A stretch of DNA of 64,000 nt, from positions 372,001 through 436,000 of the forward strand of contig NZ_JOFQ01000002.1 in assembly GCF_000718305.1 (NCBI RefSeq), read 5' to 3'. The position numbers and the translations under genes were made by a program. The number at the start of each line of letters is the position of its first letter. Within the stretch, counting starts at the first letter, position 1. The notes under the pieces are model-generated. The model saw nothing but the letters and a program-made list of their open reading frames with translations, made no database searches and had not been told where the DNA came from. Source of the stretch: Streptomyces niger. GTDB lineage: Bacteria > Actinomycetota > Actinomycetes > Streptomycetales > Streptomycetaceae. This document shows positions 47,826-57,099 of the stretch, in pieces.

Positions 47826-48052
47826 GGCTCAGAGGGTACGGGAGGGCGGCGCGTGCCCCGTGGATCCGCCGGGGCCACCGCGTCCGGCCTGCGCTCCCGT
47901 GGACGCCGGTCCGTACGGCGGCCCCCACGCTGAACGCGGGAGGCGGGTGCGGGACAATGGAGTACGTACTGCATCTCCCGGGGGGCGACCCCCGGACCCC
48001 CGGCCGAAAGCGCGCCGGTTGGGCCGGAAACGAGAGCGCGAGGCGTAATCCC

Positions 48053-49489
48053 TTGACCCGGATCGTGATCATCGGTGGCGGACCCGGCGGCTACGAGGCG
48101 GCGCTGGTGGGCGCCCAGCTCGGCGCGGAGGTGACCGTCGTGGACTGCGACGGCCTCGGCGGCGCATCGGTGCTCACCGACTGCGTGCCCTCGAAGACGC
48201 TCATCGCGACGGCCGAGGTGATGACCACCTTCGACTCGTCGTACGAAGAGCTCGGCATCATCGTCGAGGACGACACCCCGCACATCGACCGCCCCGCGCG
48301 CGTCGTCGGCGTCGACCTCGGCAAGGTCAACCGCCGGGTGAAGCGCCTCGCGCTCGCCCAGTCGCACGACATCACCGCCTCCGTCACCCGCGCCGGCGGC
48401 CGGGTCATGCGCGGCCGCGGCCGGCTGGAGCCGGGCCAGGCCGTGGACGGCTCCCGCAAGGTCACGGTCACCGCGGCGGACGGCAGCGAGGAGACGCTGA
48501 CCGCCGACGCCGTACTGATCGCCACCGGCGCGCACCCGCGCGAGATCCCCGACGCGCAGCCCGACGGCGAGCGCATCCTGAACTGGACGCAGGTCTACGA
48601 CCTGGACGAGCTCCCCGAGGAGCTCATCGTGGTCGGTTCCGGCGTCACCGGTGCCGAGTTCGCCGGCGCCTACCAGGCCCTCGGCTCCCGCGTCACCCTC
48701 GTCTCCTCCCGCGACCGCGTGCTGCCGGGCGAGGACCCGGACGCCGCCGCCGTCCTGGAGGACGTCTTCCGCCGTCGCGGCATGAACGTGATGTCCCGCT
48801 CCCGCGCCGCCTCCGCCAAGCGCGTCGGCGACCGCGTCGAGGTGACCCTGTCGGACGGCCGTACGATCTCCGGCACGCACTGCCTGATGGCCGTCGGCTC
48901 GATCCCGAACACGGAGGGCGTCGGCCTGGAGGAGGCGGGCGTCAAGCTCAAGGACTCCGGCCACATCTGGACCGACAAGGTCTCCCGCACCTCGGCCCCC
49001 GGCGTGTACGCGGCCGGCGACTGCACCGGTGTCTTCGCGCTCGCCTCGGTCGCGGCCATGCAGGGCCGCATCGCGATGTACCACTTCCTCGGCGACGCGG
49101 TGGCCCCGCTCAACCTGAAGACCGTCTCCGCGAACGTCTTCACCGACCCGGAGATCGCCACCGTCGGTTACAGCCAGGCCGACGTGGACAACGGCAAGAT
49201 CGACGCACGGGTCGTGAAACTGCCGCTGCTGCGTAACCCGCGCGCAAAGATGCAGGGCATTCGCGACGGTTTCGTCAAGCTGTTCTGCCGTCCCGGCACG
49301 GGCATCGTCGTCGGCGGTGTGGTCGTATCACCGCGCGCGAGCGAACTGATTCATCCGATTTCGATCGCGGTGGACAACAACTTGACGGTTGAGCAGATTG
49401 CCAGCGCCTTCACGGTCTATCCTTCGCTCTCCGGCTCGATCGCCGAGGTCGCGCGGCAGTTGCACACGCGCAAGTCCGCCGGGGAGTGA
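48053..49489 (+). CDS. lpdA: LpdA-type NAD(P)H:quinone reductase / flavoprotein disulfide reductase
   Basis: 478 residues. FAD-binding RIVIIGGGPGGYEAAL at the N-terminus, NAD-binding VVGSGVTGAEFAGAYQALGS mid-protein, second FAD motif TSAPGVYAAGDCTG, and a dimerisation domain with VFTDPEIATVGYSQADV. The redox-active disulfide of true lipoamide dehydrogenases (CxxxxC) is replaced by GGASVLTDCVPSK, leaving one Cys, as in the mycobacterial LpdA (Rv3303c), which reduces quinones. It is therefore probably not the E3 of a dehydrogenase complex. TTG 48053 fits the domain; GTG 48065 is the alternative. A DeoR regulator follows 135 bp downstream. Confidence 0.9.
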   Translation: MTRIVIIGGGPGGYEAALVGAQLGAEVTVVDCDGLGGASVLTDCVPSKTLIATAEVMTTFDSSYEELGIIVEDDTPHIDRPARVVGVDLGKVNRRVKRLALAQSHDITASVTRAGGRVMRGRGRLEPGQAVDGSRKVTVTAADGSEETLTADAVLIATGAHPREIPDAQPDGERILNWTQVYDLDELPEELIVVGSGVTGAEFAGAYQALGSRVTLVSSRDRVLPGEDPDAAAVLEDVFRRRGMNVMSRSRAASAKRVGDRVEVTLSDGRTISGTHCLMAVGSIPNTEGVGLEEAGVKLKDSGHIWTDKVSRTSAPGVYAAGDCTGVFALASVAAMQGRIAMYHFLGDAVAPLNLKTVSANVFTDPEIATVGYSQADVDNGKIDARVVKLPLLRNPRAKMQGIRDGFVKLFCRPGTGIVVGGVVVSPRASELIHPISIAVDNNLTVEQIASAFTVYPSLSGSIAEVARQLHTRKSAGE

Positions 49490-49521
49490 CCCCGGCGGCC
49501 CGCGGTCAGCGGTTTCGCACG

Positions 49522-49616
49522 AACGACCGCCCTATATCACTCGCGGGTGTCGCAGACGAACAACTTCCGATAATTGGTGCAACCTGCTGAAAACAGACGG
49601 TCGTTGGCGTTACTGT
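49522..49616. promoter_or_regulatory. Promoter region of the DeoR-family gene with inverted AACGACCG repeats
   Basis: AACGACCG (49522-49529) and CGGTCGTT (49598-49605) form an 8-bp inverted pair 68 bp apart, the second just upstream of TACTGT (49611-49616), which ends 7 nt before the GTG start. Widely spaced half-sites fit DeoR-family looping operators. Confidence 0.4.
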
Positions 49617-49623
49617 CAGTTTC

Positions 49624-50604
49624 GTGTTCGCTGCAGAACGTCGCCAATTGATCCTTGAAATGGTGCGAGCAAACGGAGCGGTTTCGCTCCGTGAACTCGC
49701 CCGCGTCGTCCAGACCTCAGAAGTGACCGTACGGCGGGACGTGCGGGCACTGGAGGCGGAAGGACTGCTCGACCGCCGGCACGGCGGTGCGGTGCTGCCG
49801 GGTGGCTTCACCCGCGAATCCGGCTTTCCGCAGAAATCCCATCTAGCAACCGCGGAGAAGACGGCCATCGCCGATCTCGCCGCGAGCTTCGTCGAAGAAG
49901 GCGAGGCCGTCGTCGTCGGCGCGGGGACGACCACACAGGAGCTGGCCCGCCGGCTCGCCCGGGTCCCGGGTCTGACCGTCGTGACCAACTCCCTGCTGGT
50001 CGCCCAGGCCCTGGCGCACGCCAACCGCGTCGAGGTCGTCATGACCGGCGGCACGCTCCGGGGCTCCAACTACGCGCTGGTCGGCAGCGGCGCCGAGCAG
50101 TCCCTCCAGGGGCTGCGGGTGTCCCGAGCCTTCCTGTCGGGCAGCGGTCTGACCGCCGAGCGCGGACTCTCCACCTCCAACATGCTCTCCGCCAGCGTCG
50201 ACAGAGCGCTCGTGCAGGCGGCGGCGGAGGTGGTCGTCCTCGCCGACCACACCAAACTCGGTACGGACACCATGTTCCAGACCGTGCCGACCGATGTCAT
50301 CACACGCCTGGTGACGGACGAACCGCCCGGCCACGACGACCGTGCCGCTACCGAACTGCAGGCCCTGGCCGACCAGGGCGTGCAGATCACGGTCGCCGGC
50401 GGGGCCGCGGCGGCGACCGCCCAGGGCCAGGGGAGTGCGGAAGGTACCCCGGCGGCGGACCGCCGGGGTCCGAGAAGGGAGGTACCACTGCCGGGACAGC
50501 GGCGCAGCCATTCCCCCGGCACCGCGCCACAGCTGCGCTCGGCCGCGCTCGCCCCCGACCCGCAGTCGGGCCGGGTCGCCGACCTGGCGCCACGACGGCG
50601 CTGA
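49624..50604 (+). CDS. DeoR-family transcriptional repressor
   Basis: 326 residues. The N-terminal helix-turn-helix is AERRQLILEMVRANGAVSLR followed by ELARVVQTSEVTVRRDVRAL and LLDRRHGGAVL, classical DeoR. The sugar-phosphate sensing domain (from about 75) shows VVVGAGTTTQELAR, VTNSLLVAQAL and VMTGGTLRGSNYALVG, related to ribose-5-phosphate isomerase. A 70-residue disordered, Ala/Gly/Arg-rich tail is unusual. Effectors are usually phosphorylated sugars. It could in principle sense deoxyribose-5-phosphate and control the nucleoside genes, but its promoter lacks their palindrome. GTG 49624 is likely leaderless (TACTGT 7 nt upstream). Confidence 0.92.
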   Translation: MFAAERRQLILEMVRANGAVSLRELARVVQTSEVTVRRDVRALEAEGLLDRRHGGAVLPGGFTRESGFPQKSHLATAEKTAIADLAASFVEEGEAVVVGAGTTTQELARRLARVPGLTVVTNSLLVAQALAHANRVEVVMTGGTLRGSNYALVGSGAEQSLQGLRVSRAFLSGSGLTAERGLSTSNMLSASVDRALVQAAAEVVVLADHTKLGTDTMFQTVPTDVITRLVTDEPPGHDDRAATELQALADQGVQITVAGGAAAATAQGQGSAEGTPAADRRGPRREVPLPGQRRSHSPGTAPQLRSAALAPDPQSGRVADLAPRRR

Positions 50605-50662
50605 GCGCTGAGGACCGCGGGGTCTCAGCCGCTCGGCACGTACCTCCGTACGACGACGTCGC

Positions 50663-51253
50663 TCACCGGCCGGCCTTCAGGCCGGTCAGGGTGAGTGTCA
50701 GCAGCCGGTCGGCCAGTTCCGGGTCGTCCGGCGACTCCTCGGCGGCCAGCGCGATGCCGTTGGTCAGCTGCATCAGGTCCCGGATGTCCACATCCGGACG
50801 TACGGCCCCGGACTCCTGGGCCCGGGTGAGCAGGACGCTGCCCGCCTCGCGCATCGGCCGGCTGCATCTGGCCAGCCCGGAGCTCTCGTCGGCCGGCGCC
50901 GCCATCAGCGCGCGCGACAGCCCGCGGTAGGTGCTGGCGTGCGTGATGATCGCACGCAGCCACTCCACCAGCGCGGCACAGGGCTGCGGCGCATCCCCCA
51001 GGTCCCGTGCGCGGGCCAGCAGGGTGTCCACCTCGCACTGGAAGACGGCGCCCATCAGAGCCGTGCGGTTCGGGAAGTGGCGGTAGAGCGTGCCGATGCC
51101 GACACCGGCACGGCGTGCGATGTCCTCCAGCGAGGCGTCCGTACCGCGCTCGGTGAAGGCCGTCCGGGCCTCCGCCAGCAGCCGCTCGTAGTTCCGGCGC
51201 GCGTCGGCCCGCATGGGGCGTGCGGAATCGGTGGGCGCCGTTTCGGTGGCCAT
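50663..51253 (-). CDS. TetR-family regulator
   Basis: 196 residues. HTH: RLLAEARTAFTERGTDASLE followed by DIARRAGVGIGTLYRHFPNR and TALMGAVF, the common GxGTLYRHFPxRxxL form. The C-terminal domain (LVEWLRAIITHASTYRGLSR, MREAGSVLLTRAQESGAVRP followed by DVDIRDLMQL) belongs to the SbtR-like group. The gene is preceded by AGGAAGGA and by a 20-bp interrupted palindrome that may be its own operator. No adjacent divergent enzyme gene is present, so its targets are probably elsewhere. Confidence 0.92.
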   Translation of the reverse strand: MATETAPTDSARPMRADARRNYERLLAEARTAFTERGTDASLEDIARRAGVGIGTLYRHFPNRTALMGAVFQCEVDTLLARARDLGDAPQPCAALVEWLRAIITHASTYRGLSRALMAAPADESSGLARCSRPMREAGSVLLTRAQESGAVRPDVDIRDLMQLTNGIALAAEESPDDPELADRLLTLTLTGLKAGR

Positions 51254-51269
51254 CGCCGTCCTTCCTGTA

Positions 51270-51289
51270 CCTGCCCTTCCGTAGGCAGG
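51270..51289. promoter_or_regulatory. Candidate operator of the TetR gene
   Basis: CCTGCC and GGCAGG flank an 8-bp spacer, 17 bp upstream of the TetR start. Size and place suit TetR autoregulation; there is no second copy to support it. Confidence 0.4.
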
Positions 51290-51353
51290 GCTCGCCTCAA
51301 CGGTATCGGGTGGCCGAACATCCGGACCCGGTCCGTGGCCGAAGCCCGTACGG

Positions 51354-51392
51354 CCGAGGGGCGCCCGGCACGGTCGGCCGGGCGCCCCTCGG
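51354..51392. terminator. Perfect 16-bp hairpin after the acyl-CoA carboxylase alpha gene
   Basis: CCGAGGGGCGCCCGGC and GCCGGGCGCCCCTCGG with a 7-nt loop, 42 bp beyond the end of accA2 in its direction of transcription and 100 bp upstream of the TetR gene. Confidence 0.85.
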
Positions 51393-51433
51393 GACGGTGC
51401 GTACGGGCGAGGCCGTGTCGCCCTCGCTCCTGA

Positions 51434-53206
51434 TCAGTCCTTGATCTCGCAGATGACGGCGCCGGCGGTGAGGGAGGCGCCGACCTCGGCGGACAGGCCC
51501 TTGATGGTGCCGGAGCGGTGCGCGTTCAGCGGCTGCTCCATCTTCATGGCCTCCAGGACGACGACCAGGTCGCCCTCCTTGACCTCCTGGCCCTCCTCCA
51601 CCGCGATCTTCACGATGGTGCCCTGCATCGGGGAGGCCAGGCTGTCGCCGGAGGCGGCGGAGCTGGACTTCTTGGCGGCCTTGCGCTTGGGCTTGGCGCC
51701 GGCGGCCAGCCCGGTGCGGGCCAGCGACATGCCGAGCGAGGAGGGCAGGGAGACCTCCAGGCGCTTGCCGCCGACCTCGACGACGACGGTCTCGCGGCCG
51801 GCCTCGTCCTCGGCCTCGTCGGCGGCCGGCGCGGCGAACGGCTTGATGTCGTTGACGAACTCGGTCTCGATCCAGCGGGTGTGGACCTGGAAGGGGTCGG
51901 TGGAGCCGGTCAGCTCCGGCGCGAAGGCCGGGTCCTTCACGACCGTCCGGTGGAAGGGGATGGCGGTGGCCATGCCCTCGACGGTGAACTCGTTCAGCGC
52001 GCGGGCGGCGCGCTGCAGCGCCTGCTCACGCGTGGCGCCGGAGACGATCAGCTTGGCCAGCAGGGAGTCCCAGGCCGGGCCGATGACGCTGCCGGACTCG
52101 ACGCCCGCGTCCAGGCGGACACCCGGGCCGGCGGGGGCCTCGAACTTGGTGACGGTGCCGGGGGCCGGCAGGAAGTTGCGGCCCGGGTCCTCGCCGTTGA
52201 TGCGGAACTCGAAGGAGTGGCCGCGCACCGGCGGGTCGTCGTAGCCCAGCTCCTCGCCGTCGGCGATCCGGAACATCTCCCGGACCAGGTCCAGGCCGGT
52301 GACCTCTTCGGTGACCGGGTGCTCGACCTGCAGGCGGGTGTTGACCTCCAGGAAGGAGATCGTGCCGTCCTGGCCCACCAGGAACTCACACGTGCCGGCG
52401 CCCTCGTAGCCGGCCTCCTTCAGGATGGCCTTGGACGCGCGGTACAGCTCGGCGTTCTGCTCCGCCGTCAGGAACGGCGCCGGGGCCTCCTCCACCAGCT
52501 TCTGGTGGCGGCGCTGCAGCGAGCAGTCACGGGTGGAGACGACGACCACGTTGCCGTGCTTGTCGGCCAGGCACTGGGTCTCCACGTGCCGCGGGCGGTC
52601 CAGGTAGCGCTCCACGAAGCACTCGCCGCGGCCGAAGGCGGCGACCGCCTCGCGCACGGCGGAGTCGTACAGCTCGGGGACCTCCTCCAGGGTGCGGGCG
52701 ACCTTCAGGCCGCGGCCGCCACCGCCGAAGGCGGCCTTGATGGCGATCGGCAGGCCGTGCTCCTCGGCGAAGGCCACGACCTCCTCGGCGCCGGAGACCG
52801 GGTCCTTGGTGCCGGCCACCAGCGGGGCGCCGGCGCGCTGGGCGATGTGCCGGGCGGCGACCTTGTCGCCCAGGTCGCGGATGGCGTGCGGCGGCGGCCC
52901 GATCCAGATCAGTCCGGCGTCCAGCACGGCCTGGGCGAACTCGGCGTTCTCGGAGAGGAAGCCGTAGCCCGGGTGGATCGCGTCGGCACCGGAATCGGCC
53001 GCGGCGGCAAGCACCTTGGCGATGTCCAGGTAGCTGGTGGCAGGAGTGTCACCGCCCAGGGCGTATGCCTCATCCGCCGCGCGGACGTGCAGGGCGTCCC
53101 GGTCCGGCTCGGCGTAGACGGCTACGCTTCCGATCCCGGCGTCCCGGCATGCACGGGCAACGCGGACAGCGATTTCGCCACGGTTGGCGATGAGCACCTT
53201 GCGCAC
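51434..53206 (-). CDS. accA2: Acyl-CoA carboxylase alpha subunit (biotin carboxylase + BCCP)
   Basis: 590 residues. Biotin carboxylase part: [48 protein letters not shown] (ATP grasp glycine loop), [20 protein letters not shown] and [20 protein letters not shown] (catalytic and biotin contacts). A linker with Lys/Ala repeats ([16 protein letters not shown]) leads to the biotinyl domain with [10 protein letters not shown], the biotinylated Lys being in MKM. It makes carboxybiotin for beta subunits such as PccB encoded at 57.6 kb, giving methylmalonyl- or malonyl-CoA. GTG 53206 follows GAGGAGG. Length matches what I recall for S. coelicolor AccA2. Confidence 0.96.
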   Translation of the reverse strand: MRKVLIANRGEIAVRVARACRDAGIGSVAVYAEPDRDALHVRAADEAYALGGDTPATSYLDIAKVLAAAADSGADAIHPGYGFLSENAEFAQAVLDAGLIWIGPPPHAIRDLGDKVAARHIAQRAGAPLVAGTKDPVSGAEEVVAFAEEHGLPIAIKAAFGGGGRGLKVARTLEEVPELYDSAVREAVAAFGRGECFVERYLDRPRHVETQCLADKHGNVVVVSTRDCSLQRRHQKLVEEAPAPFLTAEQNAELYRASKAILKEAGYEGAGTCEFLVGQDGTISFLEVNTRLQVEHPVTEEVTGLDLVREMFRIADGEELGYDDPPVRGHSFEFRINGEDPGRNFLPAPGTVTKFEAPAGPGVRLDAGVESGSVIGPAWDSLLAKLIVSGATREQALQRAARALNEFTVEGMATAIPFHRTVVKDPAFAPELTGSTDPFQVHTRWIETEFVNDIKPFAAPAADEAEDEAGRETVVVEVGGKRLEVSLPSSLGMSLARTGLAAGAKPKRKAAKKSSSAASGDSLASPMQGTIVKIAVEEGQEVKEGDLVVVLEAMKMEQPLNAHRSGTIKGLSAEVGASLTAGAVICEIKD

Positions 53207-53604
53207 GATGGCTCCCTCCTCGAAACAAGCTGAGTTTAGGGACTGACGACACCACGTGCCGAGTCGCCCCAGCGGGTGAGCTTGCCCACAAGGCGTCACC
53301 GTCCGACGCCGGCCGCACGCCGAAGTCCCCTCCATTCCCAGGGTATGCCCGGGAGTTCGGTCGCACGATCGAGGATCGGTGTGGGCAACGTCTCGCCTCA
53401 CTCGATCCCCGATCGGCACCGTTTCTTTGTGGGGATCCCACTAATGGCGGAGTGAAACTTTGCCGAGTGGGTGTCGGGTGTGGCGTACGGGAAAGTCGCC
53501 CGCTGCACGCCCCTTGTCCTGGCTATTACCCAGCAGTAGCGTGCACCCGTCTTCTGTACTCGCGGTAACAGGCGCGCGAACGCGTCGGAACTCAGCGGAA
53601 GTGG
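53207..53604. other. 398-bp intergenic region between accA2 and the membrane protein gene
   Basis: No gene is supported here. It contains both outward promoters: the purine-rich GAGGAGG of accA2 at its left end, and a -35/-10 pair for the rightward gene near 53514-53542. GGGATCCC with flanking GT/AC (about 53430-53443) is a possible operator half-way between. The region is less G/C-rich than the genes around it. Confidence 0.5.
53514..53542 (+). promoter_or_regulatory. Promoter: TTGTCC-17 bp-TAGCGT
   Basis: -35 TTGTCC (53514-53519), 17-bp spacer and -10 TAGCGT (53537-53542) match the housekeeping sigma consensus of streptomycetes. Start of transcription would be near 53549, about 55 nt before the GTG at 53605. 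Confidence 0.6.
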
Positions 53605-54072
53605 GTGGGCGCGGTGGCGGCACGCAGGCCGGTGGCCGGGGTGACGGCGGCGGTACTGGTCCTGGAAGCGGCCGGAATCGTGCTGCTCAACTGGATCCTG
53701 AGCGTCTTCGTCGACCGGCAGAAGATGTCACTGGCCGGGCTGGACGCGGACGCGATGTCCAAGGGCGCGGTCGTGGCCGGCCTCGTCTTCGGTCTCTACC
53801 TGCTGTGGTGCGCGTTCCTCGTGGCCCGCTGCGCGGTGCGCGACCGGGCGCCCGGCACCTTCGCCCGTATCGTCCTGATCAGCTGTGCGGTCGTCCACGG
53901 CGTGGTCGGCGCGTTCGTCTACGGGCTGGTCAGCTGGGTCGCCCTGGTCGGTGCGCTGGTCGTGCTCGGCCTGCTCATCCACACGCTGGTCGCCTACTCC
54001 CCGGCTGCCGCGGCCCCGGAGGCCGAGACCTCCGAGGCGGGGACCCCCGGCGCCGAGCCGTCCCTGGGCTAG
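53605..54072 (+). CDS. Small integral membrane protein of unknown function
   Basis: 155 residues with four hydrophobic segments ([77 protein letters not shown]) and a disordered acidic C-terminal tail. I recall conserved membrane proteins of this kind between accA2 and pccB in streptomycetes; no function is known. GTG 53605 lies after GGAAG; GTG 53614 is a possible alternative. The gene ends 4 bp into the convergent maf gene. Confidence 0.75.
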   Translation: MGAVAARRPVAGVTAAVLVLEAAGIVLLNWILSVFVDRQKMSLAGLDADAMSKGAVVAGLVFGLYLLWCAFLVARCAVRDRAPGTFARIVLISCAVVHGVVGAFVYGLVSWVALVGALVVLGLLIHTLVAYSPAAAAPEAETSEAGTPGAEPSLG

Positions 54073-54674
54073 GCCCACAGGTCGGTGATCCGCACGTCCA
54101 GGTCGGCCAGGAGGCGGCGGAGGAGCGGCAGGGACAGGCCGATGACGTTGCCCGGGTCGCCGTCGATGCCGTCGATGAAGGGGGCCGAGCGGCCGTCGAG
54201 GGTGAAGGCGCCCGCCACGTGGAGCGGTTCGCCGCTCGCCACGTAGGCGGCGATCTCCGCGTCGGACGGTTCGCCGAAGCGGACGGTGGTGGCGGCGGTG
54301 GCCGAGACCCGGCGGCCGTTCTCGGTGTCGATGACGCAGTGCCCGGTGCGCAGCACGCCGGACCGGCCGCGCATCGACTTCCAGCGGGTGGTGGCGTCCT
54401 CGGCGTCGGCCGGCTTGCCCAGCGCCCGCCCGTCCAGGTCCAGTACCGAGTCGCAGCCGACGACCAGCGCGCCGGCGGCCTCGTCGCGGCGGGCGACGGC
54501 GTCGGCCTTGGCCTCGGCCAGTACGCGGGCCAGCTCGCCCGGGGTGTCGGCGGTGATCGCGTCCTCGTCCACGCCGCTGACGACGACGTCGGGGGCCAGG
54601 CCGGCCTGGCGCAGCAGGCCGAGGCGGGCGGGGGACTGGGAGGCGAGCACGAGGCGGCGGCGCTGTTCGGTCAT
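54069..54674 (-). CDS. maf: Maf-family nucleotide pyrophosphatase
   Basis: 201 residues. Family motifs: [20 protein letters not shown] (N-terminal SxSPxR), [29 protein letters not shown], and TGHCVIDTE. Maf proteins hydrolyse non-canonical or modified nucleoside triphosphates such as pseudouridine-, 5-methyl-UTP or dTTP, keeping them out of RNA or DNA. In Streptomyces maf genes sit near acyl-CoA carboxylase genes, as here. ATG 54674 (MTEQRRR) is preferred to ATG 54683. Confidence 0.93.
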   Translation of the reverse strand: MTEQRRRLVLASQSPARLGLLRQAGLAPDVVVSGVDEDAITADTPGELARVLAEAKADAVARRDEAAGALVVGCDSVLDLDGRALGKPADAEDATTRWKSMRGRSGVLRTGHCVIDTENGRRVSATAATTVRFGEPSDAEIAAYVASGEPLHVAGAFTLDGRSAPFIDGIDGDPGNVIGLSLPLLRRLLADLDVRITDLWA

Positions 54675-54916
54675 GCGGTTCATCGTAGGCGGCGGCTATT
54701 GACAGGCGTGCGGCCTGCGGCCACAGTGCAGTGGCGCGTTCGGATAGCAAAGAATCATGTCCGATATCCGGACGTCGCGTTCGGCGCCGCCGCCTCCACG
54801 GTGGCCTGTACGACGAGGAGTTGCCGCCCCGTACGGCTCCCGTCCCGCTGCACACGCGCGGGCGCGGGTATGCGTGGACGTGGGCAGGCGGCCACGGACC
54901 TCAGGAGGCGTGAGCG

Positions 54917-55840
54917 ATGACCACATCCGCGTTGTACGGACGACTCGTGGACGATGCCGGGCTCTTCCCGCCCGAGCAGCTGGACATGGCGGCGGCCGTC
55001 GCGCGGCACCGGGCCGACGCAGCGGACGGGGATCCGGTGCTCAGCCACCGGTTCCTCTGCCCCGCGGGGCGGCTGCCGGAGCTGTCGGCGGAGCTGGCCG
55101 AGGACGACCGCTTCCGGCTGGGGCTGATCAGCCCGCTGGAGTGGCAGACGCTGGTCGACGCGCACCGCCGGATCAGCGCCGAAGGCCGGCTGCGGCTGGT
55201 CGCCCTGGAGGGCCCGCTGCCGGCGGGACCCGACCTGGTGACCGCCGTCCGGCAGGCCGCCGACGCGCTGAAGAACCTGCCGTACGGGCCGCCGCCGGGC
55301 TTCCCGCAGCACGTCGAGGTTCCGCTCACCGACGGCTGGGAGGCCGCCCTGGACGAGCTGGTGACGGCCGGGCTCGCAGCCAAGGTGCGCTGCGGCGGCG
55401 TGCGCGCCGAGCTGTTCCCCTCGGTGGCGCAGCTGGCGGCGTTCGTCTGCGCGTGCGTGCGCCGCGGGCTGCCGTTCAAGGCGACCGCCGGACTGCACCA
55501 CGCCGTGCGGTACCGCGACGCGGTCACCGGCTTCACCCACCACGGCTTCCTGAACCTGCTGCTCGCGGCGTGCCGGGCGGCGGACGGCGCGGCGGTCGAC
55601 GGCGTGGAGGCGGTGCTGCGCTCCACCGACCCCGTCGCGCTGGCCGCCGAGGCCCGCGCGGTGACCCCGGCGCTCGCCGCGCGCACCCGCACGGTGTTCA
55701 CCGGGTACGGCTCGTGCAGCACCCGCGAGCCGCTGGCCGACCTGCGGGCGCTGGGGCTGGCCGGCGCCCGCCCGCATCCGAAGACCGCGAAGACCGCGAA
55801 AACGGCGAAGACCTCGACCGACAGGGAGCTGGACGCATGA
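54917..55840 (+). CDS. Conserved protein coupled to fumarylacetoacetase, function unknown
   Basis: 307 residues, soluble, no signal or membrane segment, no domain that I recognise. Conserved-looking blocks are LYGRLVDDAGLFPPEQLDMA at the N-terminus, LSHRFLCPAGRLPELSAEL, AKVRCGGVRAELFPSVAQLA, and GLPFKATAGLHHAVRYRD followed by GFTHHGFLNLLLAA. The His-rich KATAGLHHAVR...HHGFLN suggests a TIM-barrel-like active site that may bind metal or an acid substrate. GGAGG precedes the ATG and the stop overlaps the fahA ATG by 4 bp, so it acts with FahA, probably in tyrosine/homogentisate breakdown. The C-terminus carries a KTAK-type repeat (KTAKTAKTAKTS). Confidence 0.75.
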   Translation: MTTSALYGRLVDDAGLFPPEQLDMAAAVARHRADAADGDPVLSHRFLCPAGRLPELSAELAEDDRFRLGLISPLEWQTLVDAHRRISAEGRLRLVALEGPLPAGPDLVTAVRQAADALKNLPYGPPPGFPQHVEVPLTDGWEAALDELVTAGLAAKVRCGGVRAELFPSVAQLAAFVCACVRRGLPFKATAGLHHAVRYRDAVTGFTHHGFLNLLLAACRAADGAAVDGVEAVLRSTDPVALAAEARAVTPALAARTRTVFTGYGSCSTREPLADLRALGLAGARPHPKTAKTAKTAKTSTDRELDA

Positions 55841-57099
55841 CGACCCGATCCTGGGTGCCCGTACCGGAGCACTCCGACTTTCCCGTGCAGAACCTGCCGT
55901 ACGGGATCTTCTCCCGCGCGGGCGAGCCCGGTGAGCCGCCGCGCGCGGGCGTGGCGATCGGCGCGTACGTCCTGGACCTGGCGGGACTGGGCGAGGCCGG
56001 CGGGCTGCCGTACGCGGCGGACTTCGCGGCGCCGACCCTGAACCCCTTCATGGCGCGCGGCCGGGACGCCTGGCGGGAGGTGCGGGCCCGCCTCACCGAG
56101 CTGCTGACCGACGAGGCGCACCGCCCGGCCGTCGAGCCGCATCTGGTCCCGCGGGACACGGTGACCCTGCACCTGCCGTTCGAGGTCGCCGACTACGTCG
56201 ACTTCTACGCGTCCGAGCACCACGCGTCCAACCTGGGCCGGGTGTTCCGCCCGAACCAGCCGCCGCTGATGCCGAACTGGAAGCACCTGCCGGTCGGTTA
56301 CCACGGGCGGGCCGGCACCGTCGTGGTCTCCGGCACGCCGGTCGTGCGGCCGTGCGGGCAGCGCAAGGCGCCGGACGCCGAGGCGCCCGGCTTCGGCCCG
56401 TCCGTACGGCTGGACATCGAGGCCGAGGTCGGCTTCGTCGTGGGCACGCCCTCGGAGCTGGGGCGGCCGGTGGCCACGGCGGACTTCGCCGACCACGTCT
56501 TCGGCGTGGTGCTGGTCAACGACTGGAGCGCGCGCGACATCCAGGCGTGGGAGTACGTGCCGCTCGGCCCGTTCCTCGGCAAGTCCTTCGCCACCTCCGT
56601 CTCGCCGTGGGTGGTGCCGCTGGACGCGCTGGCGGAGGCGCGGGTGGCGCCGCCGGCCCAGGAGCCGGAGCCGCTGCCGTATCTGCGCGAGGACGCGCCG
56701 TGGGGGCTGGACCTGGCGTTGGAGGTGGAGTGCAACGGCACGGTGCTGTCCCGGCCGCCGTTCCGCACCATGTACTGGACCGCGGCGCAGATGCTCGCCC
56801 ACATGACGGTCAACGGGGCGAGCCTGCGCACGGGTGACTTCTACGCCTCCGGCACGGTCTCGGGCCCGGCGGCGGACGAGCGCGGCTCGTTCCTGGAACT
56901 GGGCTGGAACGGCACCGAACCGGTCAAACTCGCCGACGGCTCCACCCGCGCCTACCTGGCCGACGGGGACACCGTCATCCTGCGGGCCACGGCTCCGGGC
57001 GCGGACGGGGTGCGGATCGGGTTCGGCGAGGTCAGCGGCACGGTCGTGCCGGCGCGCGAGGCGGCAGGGTCAGCCGGAAAGGCCGAGCAGCAGCAGTAA
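55837..57099 (+). CDS. fahA: Fumarylacetoacetase
   Basis: 420 residues. N-terminal domain HSDFPVQNLPYGIFSRAGEP, then FAH catalytic domain with DFYASEHHASNLGRVFRPNQ (Asp/His), PVGYHGRAGTVVVSGTPV, LDIEAEVGFVVG (metal Glu), FGVVLVNDWSARDIQAWEYV and GPFLGKSFATSVSPWVVPL. It hydrolyses 4-fumarylacetoacetate to fumarate and acetoacetate, the last step of tyrosine degradation in the cytosol. ATG 55837 overlaps the upstream stop (ATGA), with AGGGAG before it. The stop codon TAA overlaps a minus-strand small gene. Confidence 0.96.
   Translation: MTTRSWVPVPEHSDFPVQNLPYGIFSRAGEPGEPPRAGVAIGAYVLDLAGLGEAGGLPYAADFAAPTLNPFMARGRDAWREVRARLTELLTDEAHRPAVEPHLVPRDTVTLHLPFEVADYVDFYASEHHASNLGRVFRPNQPPLMPNWKHLPVGYHGRAGTVVVSGTPVVRPCGQRKAPDAEAPGFGPSVRLDIEAEVGFVVGTPSELGRPVATADFADHVFGVVLVNDWSARDIQAWEYVPLGPFLGKSFATSVSPWVVPLDALAEARVAPPAQEPEPLPYLREDAPWGLDLALEVECNGTVLSRPPFRTMYWTAAQMLAHMTVNGASLRTGDFYASGTVSGPAADERGSFLELGWNGTEPVKLADGSTRAYLADGDTVILRATAPGADGVRIGFGEVSGTVVPAREAAGSAGKAEQQQ

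Noticed and set aside
49624..50604. DeoR-family gene as the regulator of the CTACGCGCGTAG sites
   Set aside because: Tempting because of family and position, but its own promoter has no copy of the palindrome and no nucleoside gene is adjacent. Kept only as a candidate, not as a finding.
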